From: Hygrocybe punicea | Taxonomy: Eukaryota > Basidiomycota > Agaricomycetes > Agaricales > Hygrophoraceae | NCBI GenBank assembly: GCA_963556145.1 | Contig: OY744463.1 | Span: forward strand, 6,014,001-6,078,000 | Length of the DNA stretch: 64,000 nt | Direction of reading: 5' to 3' | Shown: positions 1-11,789 of the stretch, piece after piece | How positions within the stretch are numbered: position 1 is the stretch's first letter | Layout of the letters: every line of letters begins with the position of its first letter | Translations under genes and position numbers: made by a program | Notes under the pieces: generated by a model | Databases searched by the model: none | Told to the model about the DNA's origin: nothing | What the model saw: only the letters and a program-made list of their open reading frames with translations

Positions 1-1039
1 CTTAACTTTACTAATGTCATTTGCGACAGGGAACTCGACCACGACCACGTCGCGGCCACACCCATCTTGGCACAAGATGGATGCCAACGCCAACCCAATG
101 CCAACAGACGCGCGACAGCTGCAACACCACCACCACCACCACCACCACCACCACCAGCGGCGGCAACAGAAATGGGAACGGCTATGGCAACCAGGCAACG
201 ACGATGGCAACGGCCAGCAGCAGCAGCAACAGCAGAAGCAGCAGCAGCAGCAATAGAAGCAGCAGCACTGGCAGCAATGGCAGCAGCAACAGAAGCAGCA
301 GCGCCGGCAGCAACGGATGCACGACAGCTGCAACACCACCACCACCACCACCACCACTACCACCAGCGGCGGCAACAACAACGGCAACGACAACCACGAC
401 GGCCAGCAGCAGCAGCAGCAGCAATGGCAACGGCAACGGCAGCGGCAGCAGCAACAGCCACGACAGCAGCGGCAGCAGTGGCAGCAGCAATGGCAACGGC
501 AGCAGGAGCAGCGCCAGCAGCGGCAGCAACGACGGCAGCAACGACGGCAGCAACGACGGCAGCAGTGATGGCAGCAGCAGCAACGGCGGCAACAGCGGCA
601 ACAGCGGCAACAGCAGCAACGCCACGGCAATGGCAGCAACGCCACGGCAATGGCAGCAGCAGCAACAGCAGCAACAGCAGCAACGGCAGCAACGGCAGCG
701 GCAGCAGCAACAACGCCAACGGCCGCAGCAACAGCAGCAACGCGACGGCAGCAGCAGCAGCAGCAGCACCGGACGGCTCCCCCGCAGCCCAACTACCTCG
801 CGAAGTGTAGCGCCGTATCAATTGATACGTGCCTGCCATTCGCGAGGAGAACGGAGCTCACGGGGTGAGCCAACCTCGGTCTGGGTTCAGACGCGGTCTG
901 AACCCAGACCGAACGCGGCGAGACGGTTCAATGCCGTCCGGGTCCAGGTTTGGCCATGCGCCAAACCGGACCCGAAGTTCAGTTCGCGGTTCCGCCAAAA
1001 AGGCTCGGAACCGGACCGAACTGAACTTCGGCAACACTA
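1..1039 (+). mobile_element. Right part of a non-autonomous hAT-type element (family F, copy 1)
   Basis: The sequence from 1 on matches 56661-57261 (copy 2), first in the opening CTTAACTTTACTAAT, then from the CTACCTCGC block near 795 to the end. Both copies end in GGCAACACTA. In copy 2 that end is a TIR followed by an 8-bp target duplication, so 1039 is taken as the right end here. The flank is CCAAGAGT (1040-1047). The left end lies outside the window. The centre is filled by triplet repeats. No transposase is visible, so it is inferred to be non-autonomous. The element interrupts the pol region of a minus-strand Copia element that reads up to 1040. Confidence 0.75.
115..772. repeat. Compound triplet microsatellite (CAG/CAA/CAC/GGC)
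   Basis: An almost continuous run of CAG, CAA, CAC and GGC triplets. Because the period is 3, several frames on both strands stay open and give homopolymeric Q/S/H/T/A or L/V products. These look like repeat artefacts, not genes. The run is the interior of element F; the equivalent position in copy 2 is an assembly gap (56688-56887). Confidence 0.9.
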
Positions 1040-3627
1040 CCAAGAGTGTTGATGGTAAGTTGTCATTCGAAGTCCCAGTGTCCGCCAATCCTGCGAAGAG
1101 GATATCATCGTCCAAGTCTGGTAAGTCTGAGCTTGGATGGGGTTCCAGCGGATCCTGTGGATTTGTGTCATTGGAATGCTCCTTTCCTTGGTCGGTGAGT
1201 TTTTGAGCTTCCCGCTGGAGTTTGCGATGGAGTTTCTGTTGCTCCTCTTCATGCATTTTCTTTTCATACTCCGCATTCTTGTTGGCTGCAACCCGAGGCT
1301 GTGTACTTCTTCGTGCCCCAGCAATCTTCACATTTGCAGTGCCAGTTGCCATGTTTTTGGCTCTCAAGCTCGTCGCGTTTCCCAGGTTTTGTTCCCATAT
1401 GCTTGGTCTCCCCTCGGGTGGTGTAGTCATCCGTGTGACACTCCTTTTGGGAGCAACATATTCTTTACCCTTTTTGTGGTTTGGCAACCTCTCCGGTGTG
1501 GCTTTTGGCTCTATTTTGACTGTTGGTGTTGGCCACAGTATGCAGGATGGAGTGCCCTGCCCTTTGTTTGCGTTTTGGGATATGCTTGCAGTGCCGGTAA
1601 TGTTGGGAGTTGGTGGTGTGCTTGCGTTGTCTCCCACTGGCCCTACTACTTCTGGTTCTCCGCCTAGTGGTGGATCTTCGTCGTCGACCTCGAAGATTTG
1701 GCGATTTACTTCCGCTGTGCCCTCCTCTTTGTGTGGTTGCCCTCCGCCTTGCAGCAGTGTCTCCCACTGGTCGCTGGGACCATCCGAGTAGTTGGCACGG
1801 AGGTGGTCTGGCACTGTTCCTTTCTCATTAAACTTGACGTGTCTGGAAGTAAAAATCTTCCTAGTGCCGGTGTTCATCAGTAAGTATCCCTTTTTGTTTG
1901 GTGGGTACCTGATTAAGATGCATTTGGCGGCGCGTTCATAGAACTTCCCCTTGCAATGGGCCTTGTCAATTAGCGCGTAGGCTGGACAGCCGAATGGGCG
2001 GAATAGGGTTGCGTCCACCGGCCTGTTGGTGAGTTTGGTGTATGGGATCTCTCCTTGGATCCCGGACGCTGGTGATCGGCTTATGAGGTAGGCAGACATG
2101 GACATGGCATGTGCCCAATATGTCTTTGGGAGTTCGGAGTCGACCAGCATGGCGATGGTCTTCGTAACCAAGGTCTGGTTCATGCGCTCTGCCATTCCGT
2201 TTGATTCCGGCATGTCGGGAGTTGTGGTTTGATGGAATACGCCCTCGGACTTCAATTTCTCCTCGATGGCATTGCTTGTGTACTCGCTGCCACCATCAGT
2301 AATGAGGAACCGTGTCCAGGTTTCACCAAAGAGGATGGTGCCGATTTCAACCTTGAAGAACACCTTCGTTTCTGCTTTCCACTTCTCGTAGAGGTCCTCG
2401 ACGTCCGATTTCTTCTTGGCGAATAATACCCATATGTGTCTGGATCATACATCAATGAATGTGACCCAGTACCTGTGACCATTGGGTGAGGCCGGCGTCA
2501 CTGGTCCCCCTACGTCAGAGTGAATGATGTCGAGTGGGCCTTGGGCGATAGTTTGGCTTCGTTTGAAGGGGAGCTTCTTCATTTTCCCCATAACGCATGG
2601 TTCACAGAAGTCAGGCTCTCCGGTGAGTCCGTCGACGTCTTTGATTTGTTTCTTGGCTACCATTCTCTTGAGCCGATGTATGCCGATGTGTCCCATTTGA
2701 CGGTGGAGGACATTTATGTTGACTGCTAGCAATGCTCCGGGTGCGTGCTCAATTGGACTTATTTGTAAGTGATAAAGTCCCTTCCGGTGTGCTGCCGTCA
2801 TGGTGGTGGTTTTGCCATTTGTGACGAGTCCACCTCGGTCGTTGAATGACGAGGTGTGTCCTGACTTTCCTAGTTTGCTTACAGAGACCAGGGCGATCCG
2901 GAACGTTGGGATAAGGAGGGTGTTTCGTAGGCGTATCTTATATTGCTTGCCGTTAACCTTACTCACTACCCACACATCCCCAACTCCAGTGGCTCCTGCT
3001 GTTGTATTGTCGCCGAAATGGAATGGATGAGGGGGTTCGAGCTTCCTGAATGTGTTGGAATCGAACCATGAAAGGTGTGGCACCATGTGGGTGGTTGCTC
3101 TGCAATCGATTATGATGCTGCCTTTCTTTTGGGTAGGTTCGGACGTGATGTACACGTATACTCGATCCCAGCTCTTTTGTTTGACAACTACGGCATGCGC
3201 TCTAGGTACATGTACTTCGTCCTCGTCTTCTGAGTCATCGTTTGTGCTGCTGTCCATGTCATCCTCCTCGGCCGTGTGAGCTTTGTTCCATCTATTTCTC
3301 TGCTTGTCTTTCCCTTTCTTTCCCTTCTCTTTCTCCTTTAGGTTTCGGCAGTCTTTGGTGGTGTGTGCACAAGAGCCGTGCAATTTGCAAAAGAGTTTCT
3401 TCTTCTCAACTTTAGATACCTTGAGGGTGGACTCGACATTCGAAGACAACGCTTCTGGTTGGTTGGTGGTGTCCCAGACCTTTTGCGTGTCAGCGGCATG
3501 CGCGGCCAATTTGGCCTCGATGGTTGATAATTTGAGTTTCTGACCATCGGGAACAGAGCCGGTAATTGCGGTTTTGAGTGTTTTCCAGTCATCGTCGTCG
3601 GGGATAGACTTGAGGAGGAGTAGTGGT

Positions 3628-6600
3628 TAGTGTGTGACACAGGTGACACTGAGGGTGTGATCCTGACACACCACACCTGTCACCTGTAACACCAGACCTG
3701 TGACAGGTGAGGTGTACACAGGTCCAGGTTTATACCATGGGTTTCAGGCACAAACCATGGGTATGACACCATGTGAAAACACCGCGGGGAACCCGCATGA
3801 ATACTTATAACCGATCAACGGACTATCAACGGACTATCAATGGACATGGCACATTGTACCTAATTGTCGGTCTCCACATCTGTTGGCACTGTTGCCGCCT
3901 CGCCATCACTCTCCACCCTCTTACGTTTATCGTTGCGACGCTGTACAGCCTCAATCACATCCAACATTACTACCAAATAATTGCGGCACCAATCTCCAAG
4001 ACAAAGCGATGCCCGGATCGAGGATGCAGAGAGCCTGTTCCGGGTATATGGAAGAAGATGGCGGCCTTTCGAGAACACACGCTCAACTGCGGTCGAGGTA
4101 GCTGTATAGCATGGGTGTGAGAATATATGAACACATGGCAAGAACACTTACCAGGAGCACTAAGATAATCGAGTGCCATGACTGAGAGCCTTGGGAACAC
4201 TGCGCGATGATCCCACCACCATGCGATAGGGTCTTTGACCCTCTCGATCGGCTGGGACAAATATACCTTCAGTTCCGATACAGTCGGCACAGCGTCCATG
4301 GGAATATCAAAAAGGTCCATCTCCTCCTGATGAGCGGCGTCGGTTGCTTCCGCCGGCTGCGTAGGCTTGTCATACTTGACGAATTCCTCAGTAACCATGT
4401 CCTCAGCAGTTTCGATCCAGGCTTGTTCCCATCCGTGCGAGCGGAAGTAGGAAAGCTTCATCTGGGGGTGGAGCACTAGACAATCTTAGAATGGTGACAG
4501 TGGCGTGGTGGAGACGGGCACTCACCCATTGCAATTTGGTACATATTAGAGAGATCAGTCTTCGCATAATACTTGTCAATAATCTTCCAAGCAAATTTCA
4601 GAGCATGCTTGATGGCTGGCGCGAGAGGCTCGGTTGCCGAGTCCTGTAGCATGGTATCAAGGCGATCCATCATTGGGATGATGTGAGCAATCGTCTCGAT
4701 GTTGTCAGTGGAGAAGAATAGTGTTGCGTCTTTGAACAACTTGACACAGCGTCAGCATGGATTGGAGGGTATGAAAACTGGGTGCTCACCTTAAGAACAC
4801 GCACTAAGTCCTTGAGAACAATCCAGTGCTCGTCCTCCAACTCATGCTTGCATAGTTTGAGAAGTTTGTTCCCTGTGACATCATCAATGGCCTCGCGGTA
4901 CTTGATGGCAACACAGACCATATTGTAGGTACTGTTCCACCTCGTCTTCACATCACGAGGAATCAGTCGTTCGGGTAACTTGTGATCACGGCACGCTTGT
5001 TTCCACGCGGGGAGGGCAATAGTGGAAGAGTTCACGATCGCGAAGGACAACTTGCGCACCTTGCACCAAATAGTCAAGATCAGCTGTATGAATGGCCATT
5101 TTGAAAACAACTCACATTCTGCAAAGCGTCAGTCACCGTCTCGGTGTTGCTCTCAAGCTCTTCCCTTTCGTCCTCGTTCAGCTCCTCAAATGGATCCACA
5201 TCATCAGGATCATCATCGCCAGCATCGGACGCCTCATCGGGTTTGGGATCATCATCATCGGCATCTTCGCCTTCAAACGGCAACTCACTGCCCTCACTGC
5301 CTCCTGCTATATCGGCAGTCTGGCCATCACGTTGATTGCCACTGCATGACTTTACGAGCGCCACTGCTGAAAGATGCATCGTGTGATTGAAACATCGTAT
5401 TTGATTGACTGCCTCGAAGGAGTTGGGGAGACCGTCCAGTTTAGCTGCTTGCGTGAGATTGTTCGAAGCGTTGTCAGCTGTAAAGGAAAGTATCTGAGGG
5501 ACGAGTTTAGATTCCCATTTGTGAATAAAGATGGGCACACTGACCTTGTGCTCGAGACCATGCCTTGTGAGCATATCGTGGAACTCACGCGCAAGAGTAG
5601 CACCCGTGTGGGACTCCGGCACCTCCACTACGTCGAGAAGAAAAGTGAGAATATGTCCATCATGGTGGAGATGAACAGTCCAGGCCACAAAGGCTCAATG
5701 ATTGGGAGCCGTCCAGGCATCGGTAGCGAAGTGGACTTGGCCGGAGTGTTCCTTGAGAATCTTGTCAATACGTTCGCGGCACCGCTCAAACGCTGCCTTG
5801 ATGTCCCGTCTGACAGTAGCTGGAGAGGGAATGATGGTGGATGGATGGCCAGCCTTCATCATTGTGATGAACTGAGGGTCGGAAACGATCTTGGTGGGCC
5901 GGGCACTTTCAACACACCAGCGGGCAAGATGAGCTCGCATTTCTTCAGAGGTATGCGCGCGATGGGTGACTTTGACAGGTGCCTGGCCTTGTCAGGCGAA
6001 GCTGGCAAAGATGGAACCGTCCCGACTGACAGGTGTCGGTTTGGAACCGAACGCTGCATCGATGACGTCCTCACCGAAGCATCGCACGGCGTGGGACTTC
6101 AGATTGGATGTCCTACCGCGGTCCTTCGAATCTTGGAAACGCCGAACGCCGTGGAGACCTTTGTTGCGGCATTGCGGCGCAGCACACTTGAAGAAATGAT
6201 ACTTGCGTCCTTTTTCGTAGCCAGCAGTGACATTGCTATTGAAAAATTGGTAAACGGGCGAGTGCCAAGACTCTTTGAGACGAGCTGATGATCCCCAGGC
6301 ATTAGCAGCACTCAAAACGAGCCAAAGTCATACTTACCGAGTTCCTGCTCATCCGTCTCCTTTTCTGTGCCTTCCGAGGCTTGAACAGATTGAACTTTGT
6401 CATTGCTGACAGGTATAGAGAGTGGGGGTGATTCAGAGCGAGCAGTAGCTGAGCTGGGACGGGCCATGATTGGATGGGGAGCAATAAACACGGCCAACAG
6501 CTTTATCAAGGCTTGGGTCGAAAGGGGGCCCATGGCGCCATACAATAACGGAGTGGAGAGATGCTGCTTGGTATTGATAAGCCCAATTGTCAGTCTTGAG

Positions 6601-7083
6601 AGAGCGAAACACCCACCGCTGATCCAAGCACAATGTTAAGAAAATGAGACACAATAAGAGATACATGTGAGTCCTGTGAGACAGGGCTACAATTGATGAT
6701 CGAGAGCATGATATCGACTTGGGTGAGACAAGGCTGGAAAAAAATGATCCGAGAAGACAAGACGCTAGTCGCACGCACCGCAATTATGTTGCCAGTGCTT
6801 GGTACCCAATCATCAGGATCCGGTGATGGAGGGCTGTCGCTGGCCATTGAAGGCATAAAGTCCTGAATCCAGCAACGAGACGATGGATCTCCGAGTCGTC
6901 AGCGACGACAAACAAACTGAGGTGTCGACAAACAAAGGTGTCACTGTGTGACCATGACAAAACTGTGAACCCGCGGTAACAGGTCCGGTGTGCCGGCAGG
7001 TGGGAAAATTTAACACCATACCTGAACCTGTGGCACCTGTACCTGTGACACCGCAGGTAAACCCACACCTGTGACATACACTA
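3628..7083 (-). mobile_element. hAT DNA transposon (hAT-1) inside Copia gag
   Basis: Inverted ends are TAGTGTGTGACACAGGTG on the left and TAGTGTATGTCACAGGTG on the right (read inward). The flanking 8-bp duplication GTAGTGGT is perfect (3620-3627 and 7084-7091), the hAT hallmark. Removing the element and one duplication restores the gag frame. Both subterminal regions are dense in CACCTGT/ACAGGTG motifs, likely transposase-binding sites. The element is 3456 bp and encodes a multi-exon transposase on the minus strand. Confidence 0.95.
3860..6467 (-). pseudogene. hAT transposase (BED finger, RNase-H fold, dimerisation domain), one nonsense codon
   Basis: Likely start at 6467 (MARPSSATAR). Exon 1 ends at a clear GTAAGT near 6331. 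Visible in order: a BED-type zinc finger (FFKCAAPQC...SHAVRC, about 6210-6080); the first catalytic region (HFATDAWTAPNH, about 5720-5695); a CFNHTMHL motif (about 5380); TRWNSTY (about 4920); and the C-terminal hAT dimerisation domain (LDYLSAP + TSTAVERVFS, about 4180-4060), ending at 3860. About seven short GT..AG introns separate exons. A TGA sits in frame between TAPNH and AFVAWT (about 5693), where relatives have arginine; CGA to TGA by CpG decay is the simplest explanation. Otherwise the gene looks close to intact. Confidence 0.85.
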
Positions 7084-7700
7084 GTAGTGGTAGGAGGTCT
7101 TCAGGGAATGAATATCCGAGCGTTGAGAGTCGATTGTTGCTACCTAGGAATGCCGCGATATGTTCTGACATGGCTTTGGAAGATGGAGGCCCTTTGTATT
7201 TGGTAGATACTAGGTTCAAGAGCACGTGAAACGCCGTAGTGATGATGTTTGTTTCATTATAGCGTCTGGTGATTGCCTCGTATAGTTCCTTGGCGGAATC
7301 TTTGGGGCCGATGCTTAGCAGGATGTTGTCACTTAGGTATCGTTGTATGATGCCTGTTGCTCGTTCATCGCAGGCTTCCCATGTGTCGTTGTAGCTTATG
7401 CGGGCGCTCAACGTTGTGGATACTGATTGTGTTGTGGTGGACGCTGAGGTGTTCGTTGTGGTGGTGGTAGGCTTTGGGTCCGTTCCTGTTACCACTCCTA
7501 GCACTTGTTTCTCGCTCAAGGTTCCCTTGATGCATATGTTCCATATAGGAAAATTCGAGGGGCCTTCGAGTATCAGGCAATTTGATCGCAATTCATCTCC
7601 CGTCATTGTCGTGCAATGGGATAGGGTGAGAGTGGTCCGTGCTGGTAGCGCGGTGTGGTCGTTTTCGATTCTGAGGTCCCTTGGTCTTTAGAAGCGACTA

Positions 7701-7713
7701 GGGCTCATAACCT
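7701..7713 (-). other. Copia primer-binding site, half-tRNA-Met type
   Basis: The minus strand reads AGGTTATGAGCCC. Twelve bases (GGTTATGAGCCC) are complementary to the GGGCTCATAACC anticodon stem-loop of methionine tRNA, CAT anticodon included. Priming from a half-molecule of initiator tRNA-Met is known for yeast Ty5 and Drosophila copia. Its place just inside the LTR supports this reading. Confidence 0.6.
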
Positions 7714-7721
7714 TTCAAGGC

Positions 7722-7957
7722 TGTAGCTCTAGTCTCAGCCGTTGTGAGTGAGAACGACTGTGATTATCCATACCTGTAGCTCTAGTCTAAGGTAATATAT
7801 AAGTACTATTAGTGTAGGTTAAATAAATATACGTACCTCAGCCATTGTGAGTGAGAACGACTGAGGTACATGTCCACTCTGTGTGGAAGTGTGTCTCGGG
7901 ATTCCCCATTTGGGCGGTACCTATGCTCGCTACCACTTCTCCTTATTCTTGACAACA
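7722..7957 (-). repeat. Copia 5' LTR (about 236 bp)
   Basis: Read on the minus strand it begins TGTTGTCAAG and ends GAGCTACA, the TG..CA ends of an LTR. It lies directly upstream of the primer-binding site and gag. Inside are two copies of a segment with GTGAGTGAGAACGACTG and two copies of GTAGCTCTAGTCT. No second LTR is in the window for comparison, so the exact ends are inferred. Confidence 0.6.
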
Positions 7958-10076
7958 CAGTATCTTGAAAGTACTTGACAAATATACTAAATATCATTAC
8001 CAGAACTTTCAGCAGGGTATTGAATTGTAACAGTATTCAGATATAAACTACAATACTTGTGCTCAAATTCATCTGAAAGTATGAAGGAAAATAAGACTTC
8101 TACCTTTTCAATAACATCAAGCCTTTTTGTTTCACTACTTTTACTGTATCTACAGCAAAGTACTGTATAGTTTGGATAGAATACTTGCAGCCTAAGATTA
8201 ATCAAAGTATTAAACCAGTAAGGAAGTTGGGCCACTTTCACTACTAGGATACCTTTTGAATCCTATCAAGATACAGTATGAAATAGTATAGTACTGTTGC
8301 CATATTTTGGATTTAAGATACTGTGTCAATACTTTTAAGATACTGTTTCAATACTTTGAAGGTACTGTTTCAATGCATCTAAGCTACTGTTTCAATACTC
8401 TGAAAGAACTTTGCAAAATAGTATAGTACTGCTTCAATACTGGTCAGATACTTTGCAAAATGGTATTGGACAGTTATTTAATGCTAAAACCCTGGGAAAT
8501 ATAGCACTGGGAATTAGGATTCTGAAGTTCTGGGAATTCCAAGAGTGCAGGGTTTGGGATTCTGAGAATTGTAATTCCAAGAGTTTGGGAAGTTTGGGAA
8601 GTAGAATTCTGAAATTGTGGGAGATTAGGGACAATGATGAGAATTGAAGTCCTGAAAATGTTCATATTAATACAAATTCCAGGAATTGCGAGTCCAAATT
8701 CCAAACAAATCCAACAAATTACTGAGTGTTCCAGTGGCTCAGAATTCCATTCGCAATTATGGGAACATGGAATCACAATTCCTGGAGTTTGGATTCCCAA
8801 TTCCCAGATTTTAGTGTCTCAATTCCTGGAATTTGGACTCACAATTCCCGAATTTGGACTTGCAATTCCTGGAATTTGTATTAATATGAACATTTTCAGG
8901 ACTTCAATTCTCATCATTGTCCCTAATCTCCCACAATTTCAGAATTCTACTTCCCAAACTTCCCAAACTCTTNNNNNNNNNNNNNNNNNNNNNNNNNNNN
9001 NNNNNNNNNNNNNNNNNNNNNNNNNNNNNNNNNNNNNNNNNNNNNNNNNNNNNNNNNNNNNNNNNNNNNNNNAATTGTGGGAGATTAGGGACAATGATGA
9101 GAATTGAAGTCCTGAAAATGTTCATATTAATACAAATTCCAGGAATTGCGAGTCCAAATTCCAAACAAATCCAACAAATTACTGAGTGTTCCAGTGGCTC
9201 AGAATTCCATTCGCAATTATGGGAACATGGAATCACAATTCCTGGAGTTTGGATTCCCAATTCCCAGATTTTAGTGTCTCAATTCCTGGAATTTGGACTC
9301 ACAATTCCCGAATTTGGACTTGCAATTCCTGGAATTTGTATTAATATGACATTTTCAGGACTTCAATTCTCATCATTGTCCCTAATCTCCCACAATTTCA
9401 GAATTCTACTTCCCAAACTTCCCAAACTCTTGAATTACAATTCTCAGAATCCCAAACCCTGCACTCTTGGAATTCCCAGAACTTCAGAATCCTAATTCCC
9501 AGTGCTATATTTCCCAGGGTTTTAGCATTAAATAACTGTCCAATACCATTTTGCAAAGTATCTGACCAGTATTGAAGCAGTACTATACTATTTTGCAAAG
9601 TTCTTTCAGAGTATTGAAACAGTAGCTTAGATGCATTGAAACAGTACCTTCAAAGTATTGAAACAGTATCTTAAAAGTATTGACACAGTATCTTAAATCC
9701 AAAATATGGCAACAGTACTATACTATTTCATACTGTATCTTGATAGGATTCAAAAGGTATCCTAGTAGTGAAAGTGGCCCAACTTCCTTACTGGTTTAAT
9801 ACTTTGATTAATCTTAGGCTGCAAGTATTCTATCCAAACTATACAGTACTTTGCTGTAGATACAGTAAAAGTAGTGAAACAAAAGGCTTGATGTTATTGA
9901 AAAGGTATAAGTCTCATTTTCCTTCATACTTTCAGATGAATTTGAGCATAGGTATTGTAGTTTATATCTGAATACTGTTACAATACCATGTTGAAAGTTC
10001 TGGTAAAGATATTTAGTATACTTGTCAAGTACTTTCAAGATACTGTGTGACATGGTATGCTACTGTGCACCCTGTG
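7958..10076. mobile_element. Long foldback (inverted-repeat) element, copy 1
   Basis: The left arm starts with CAGTATCTTGAAAGTAC and the right arm is its reverse complement, ending in GATACTGTGTGACATGG...CCCTGTG at 10076. Arms are about 500-550 bp, AT-rich, dense in CAGTAC/TACTG motifs. The same arms occur at 39207-40055, where the left end has about 30 more bases (CACAGGGTGCACAGTAGC...). Those are missing here because the Copia element sits at the junction. A second, GGAATT-rich palindromic segment (about 8490-9530) fills the centre and contains an assembly gap. No coding sequence is seen. Confidence 0.8.
8973..9072. other. Assembly gap of 100 N at a palindrome centre
   Basis: Exactly 100 N, the usual placeholder for a gap of unknown size. 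The sequence right of the gap (from 9073) repeats the sequence from 8618 in the same orientation, so the gap interrupts nested palindromes and the true structure is unresolved. Confidence 0.95.
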
Positions 10077-10118
10077 TAATATATTTTTCAAATAAGGAAA
10101 TGCAAACTTTAATATGAT

Positions 10119-11691
10119 ATGCCTCTCTCTCGATGGCAGCAAATCCTTCAAGGGCTCCATCGAGCCTGTCGCTCAATCCATGAGATTCATTTACAAGCTA
10201 TTATGGCCGATGTATTCAATGATGATTTCTGCCTTGACCTTGCCTCCTTGTCCAACATGTCTACCTCACTATCTGGCAGTGATATGATGGTCAGCAGTGT
10301 GAGCTCTGTGAGCTCTGTGGGCTCTGTAAATTCAACAACAAGTTCATTGGGCTCAGCTTCAACAACCCTCTCCAAGATGGAGGACCGCCTCTTTCTTTGG
10401 TGGGAGGCTTACTTTCAGACAACTGTTGAAGAGGTTGCCCTGACCCATGTACTTCAGCACCTACCTCCAGTCCCTCGAGCCCTACAGATCCACCTTCTCA
10501 ATGACCATCAAGTACATGGACCACACACCTATTTCGCAAAGCAGTATGTACTAATCCAGACACGTTCGACAAACTTGTCAAATCAATCCAGGACCATCCC
10601 ATCTTTTGTAACAATTCCCACAATCCTAAACTTGCTCCTTCTACTCAGCTTGTAATCTTCCTAAATTGAGCTGGTCATTATGGAAATTGTGCAGGACCTG
10701 AGGATATCGCAGACTGCGTTGGGAAGTGCCCTGGCACTGTGGAGAATTGCACCCACCACGTGATGGTCACCATTTGATCTCTCCACGATGATGTTTTTGG
10801 ACCTCCCTCCACCATAGATTCAGATCAATTGAAGGAATATTTTGGCGCACGTACATGCCCTGAGTGGAGGGGTGGCAAACTCAGTGTGGATGGTACCACT
10901 TTCCCCCTAGACCAATGACCTGGATTGCATGATGAAGCATGGTACGACAGAAAACAAAGATACTCCACCAATTGCCAGGTATGTATATTGGACGGAATGA
11001 AACATAGCCTAACATTTTTTCCAGCTTGTAAACTTAACCCATAACCTTGCATTTGTTGACTACCCAGTTAGACACACTGGGAGCGCACATGATTCATATG
11101 CATTTCAAAGCACACGTATTGCCAAGGAGCATGAGCTGTTCCTTGAGCCAGGCGAATGATTATGGGCTGATTCGGCATACCCATCTGGAATCTGGAGCAT
11201 CTCACCTTTCAAGGCCCCAGCTTGTGCCAAACTGACACCAGATCAGCACACGTTCAATTTCTTTGTTTCAAGGGTATGTCCCCACATCATTCTTATAAGT
11301 ATTAATGGTTTAATTCATCAACTAGGTCTGTGTTTGCTTGGAGCATGCAATTGGACTGCTCAAAGGCCACTTCCAGTCTCTCAAGGAGCTCTGCTTCCAA
11401 ATTTCTTCTCACAAGATGCATTGGTTTATCGATCTTTGGGTCATCTGTTGTCTAATTCTACACAACTTGATCATCCAGCTTGAAGAAGGGTTATATGATC
11501 AGCAAGAATGGATCAACGTAGACATGCAAAATGCAGATGTTATTGAGCAAGAGGATGATCTGGTACATATATATTTACCCCCTGACTTCCAGTATGAGGT
11601 GGAAGAAAACACGGATGGAAAGATGTTTCATGAAAAGGTAATGGATGACCTTTTTTGTAGCCTCCATAGCTTGGTGACTCATCATGTATAA
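10119..11691 (+). pseudogene. PIF/Harbinger (HARBI1-like, DDE_Tnp_4) transposase, decayed
   Basis: The N-terminal part (10119 on) reads MPLSRWQQILQGLHRACRS. The conserved core follows in broken frames: a GTVENCT-like segment (about 10740) and PEWRGGKLSVDGTTF, with the first catalytic Asp (about 10860-10905). An intron (10981-about 11024) leads to FVDYPVRHTGSAHDSYAF and LWADSAYP (about 11060-11190), with the second Asp region. A second intron of about 52 bp leads to CLEHAIGLLKGHFQSLKEL (11330-11390), which carries the expected Glu, and ILHNLI (about 11460). Several stops, including a TGA after EPGE (about 11157), make it inactive. No clean element ends were found. Confidence 0.75.
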
Positions 11692-11789
11692 TTTACCATG
11701 TATAAATTCACTCTGCTCGTTTACCTTTTTTTGTGCAAGGCAAGAAAGAACATATATTTCAAGGTAAGGTAAAATACAACATGAGGGAG

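Larger units (their letters stand above)
1040..7606 (-). pseudogene. Copia gag-protease-integrase polyprotein, interrupted and stopped
   Basis: Starting at 7606, the gag part (MTGDELRSN...) has the UBN2-type gag pattern and stops at the hAT insertion (7083). It resumes in frame at 3627 (LLLLKSIPDD). Next come a zinc knuckle (CKLHGSC...HTTKDC, near 3400-3360), a protease motif DCRATTH where DSGATxH is usual, the integrase HHCC zinc site (HRQMGH...CEPC), and the DDE core: D in IHSDVGG, D in FLITDGG, E in NGMAERMNQ. An in-frame TGA at 2447-2445, right after WVTFIDV, breaks the integrase. The frame then runs open to 1040. Two insertions, a nonsense codon and the altered protease motif make it non-functional. 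Confidence 0.85.
1040..7957 (-). mobile_element. Ty1/Copia LTR retrotransposon, split by two later insertions
   Basis: On the minus strand the order is 5' LTR (7722-7957), primer-binding site, gag, protease, integrase, as in Ty1/Copia (integrase before reverse transcriptase). A hAT element (3628-7083) splits gag, and element F copy 1 (ending 1039) splits the region after the integrase. Reverse transcriptase, RNase H and the 3' LTR must lie beyond the left edge if the element is otherwise complete. The right boundary falls inside a foldback arm. The 5 bp next to it, CAGTA (7958-7962), are the expected target duplication, but the other copy is outside the window. Confidence 0.85.

Noticed and set aside
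14..1052. Several long overlapping frames on both strands (Q/S/H/T-rich or L/V-rich)
   Set aside because: They are produced by a triplet microsatellite, which keeps many frames open; there is no domain and the same region is a transposon interior.
1137..1791. Plus-strand frames antisense to the Copia polyprotein
   Set aside because: Antisense shadows of the pol region; no motifs of their own.
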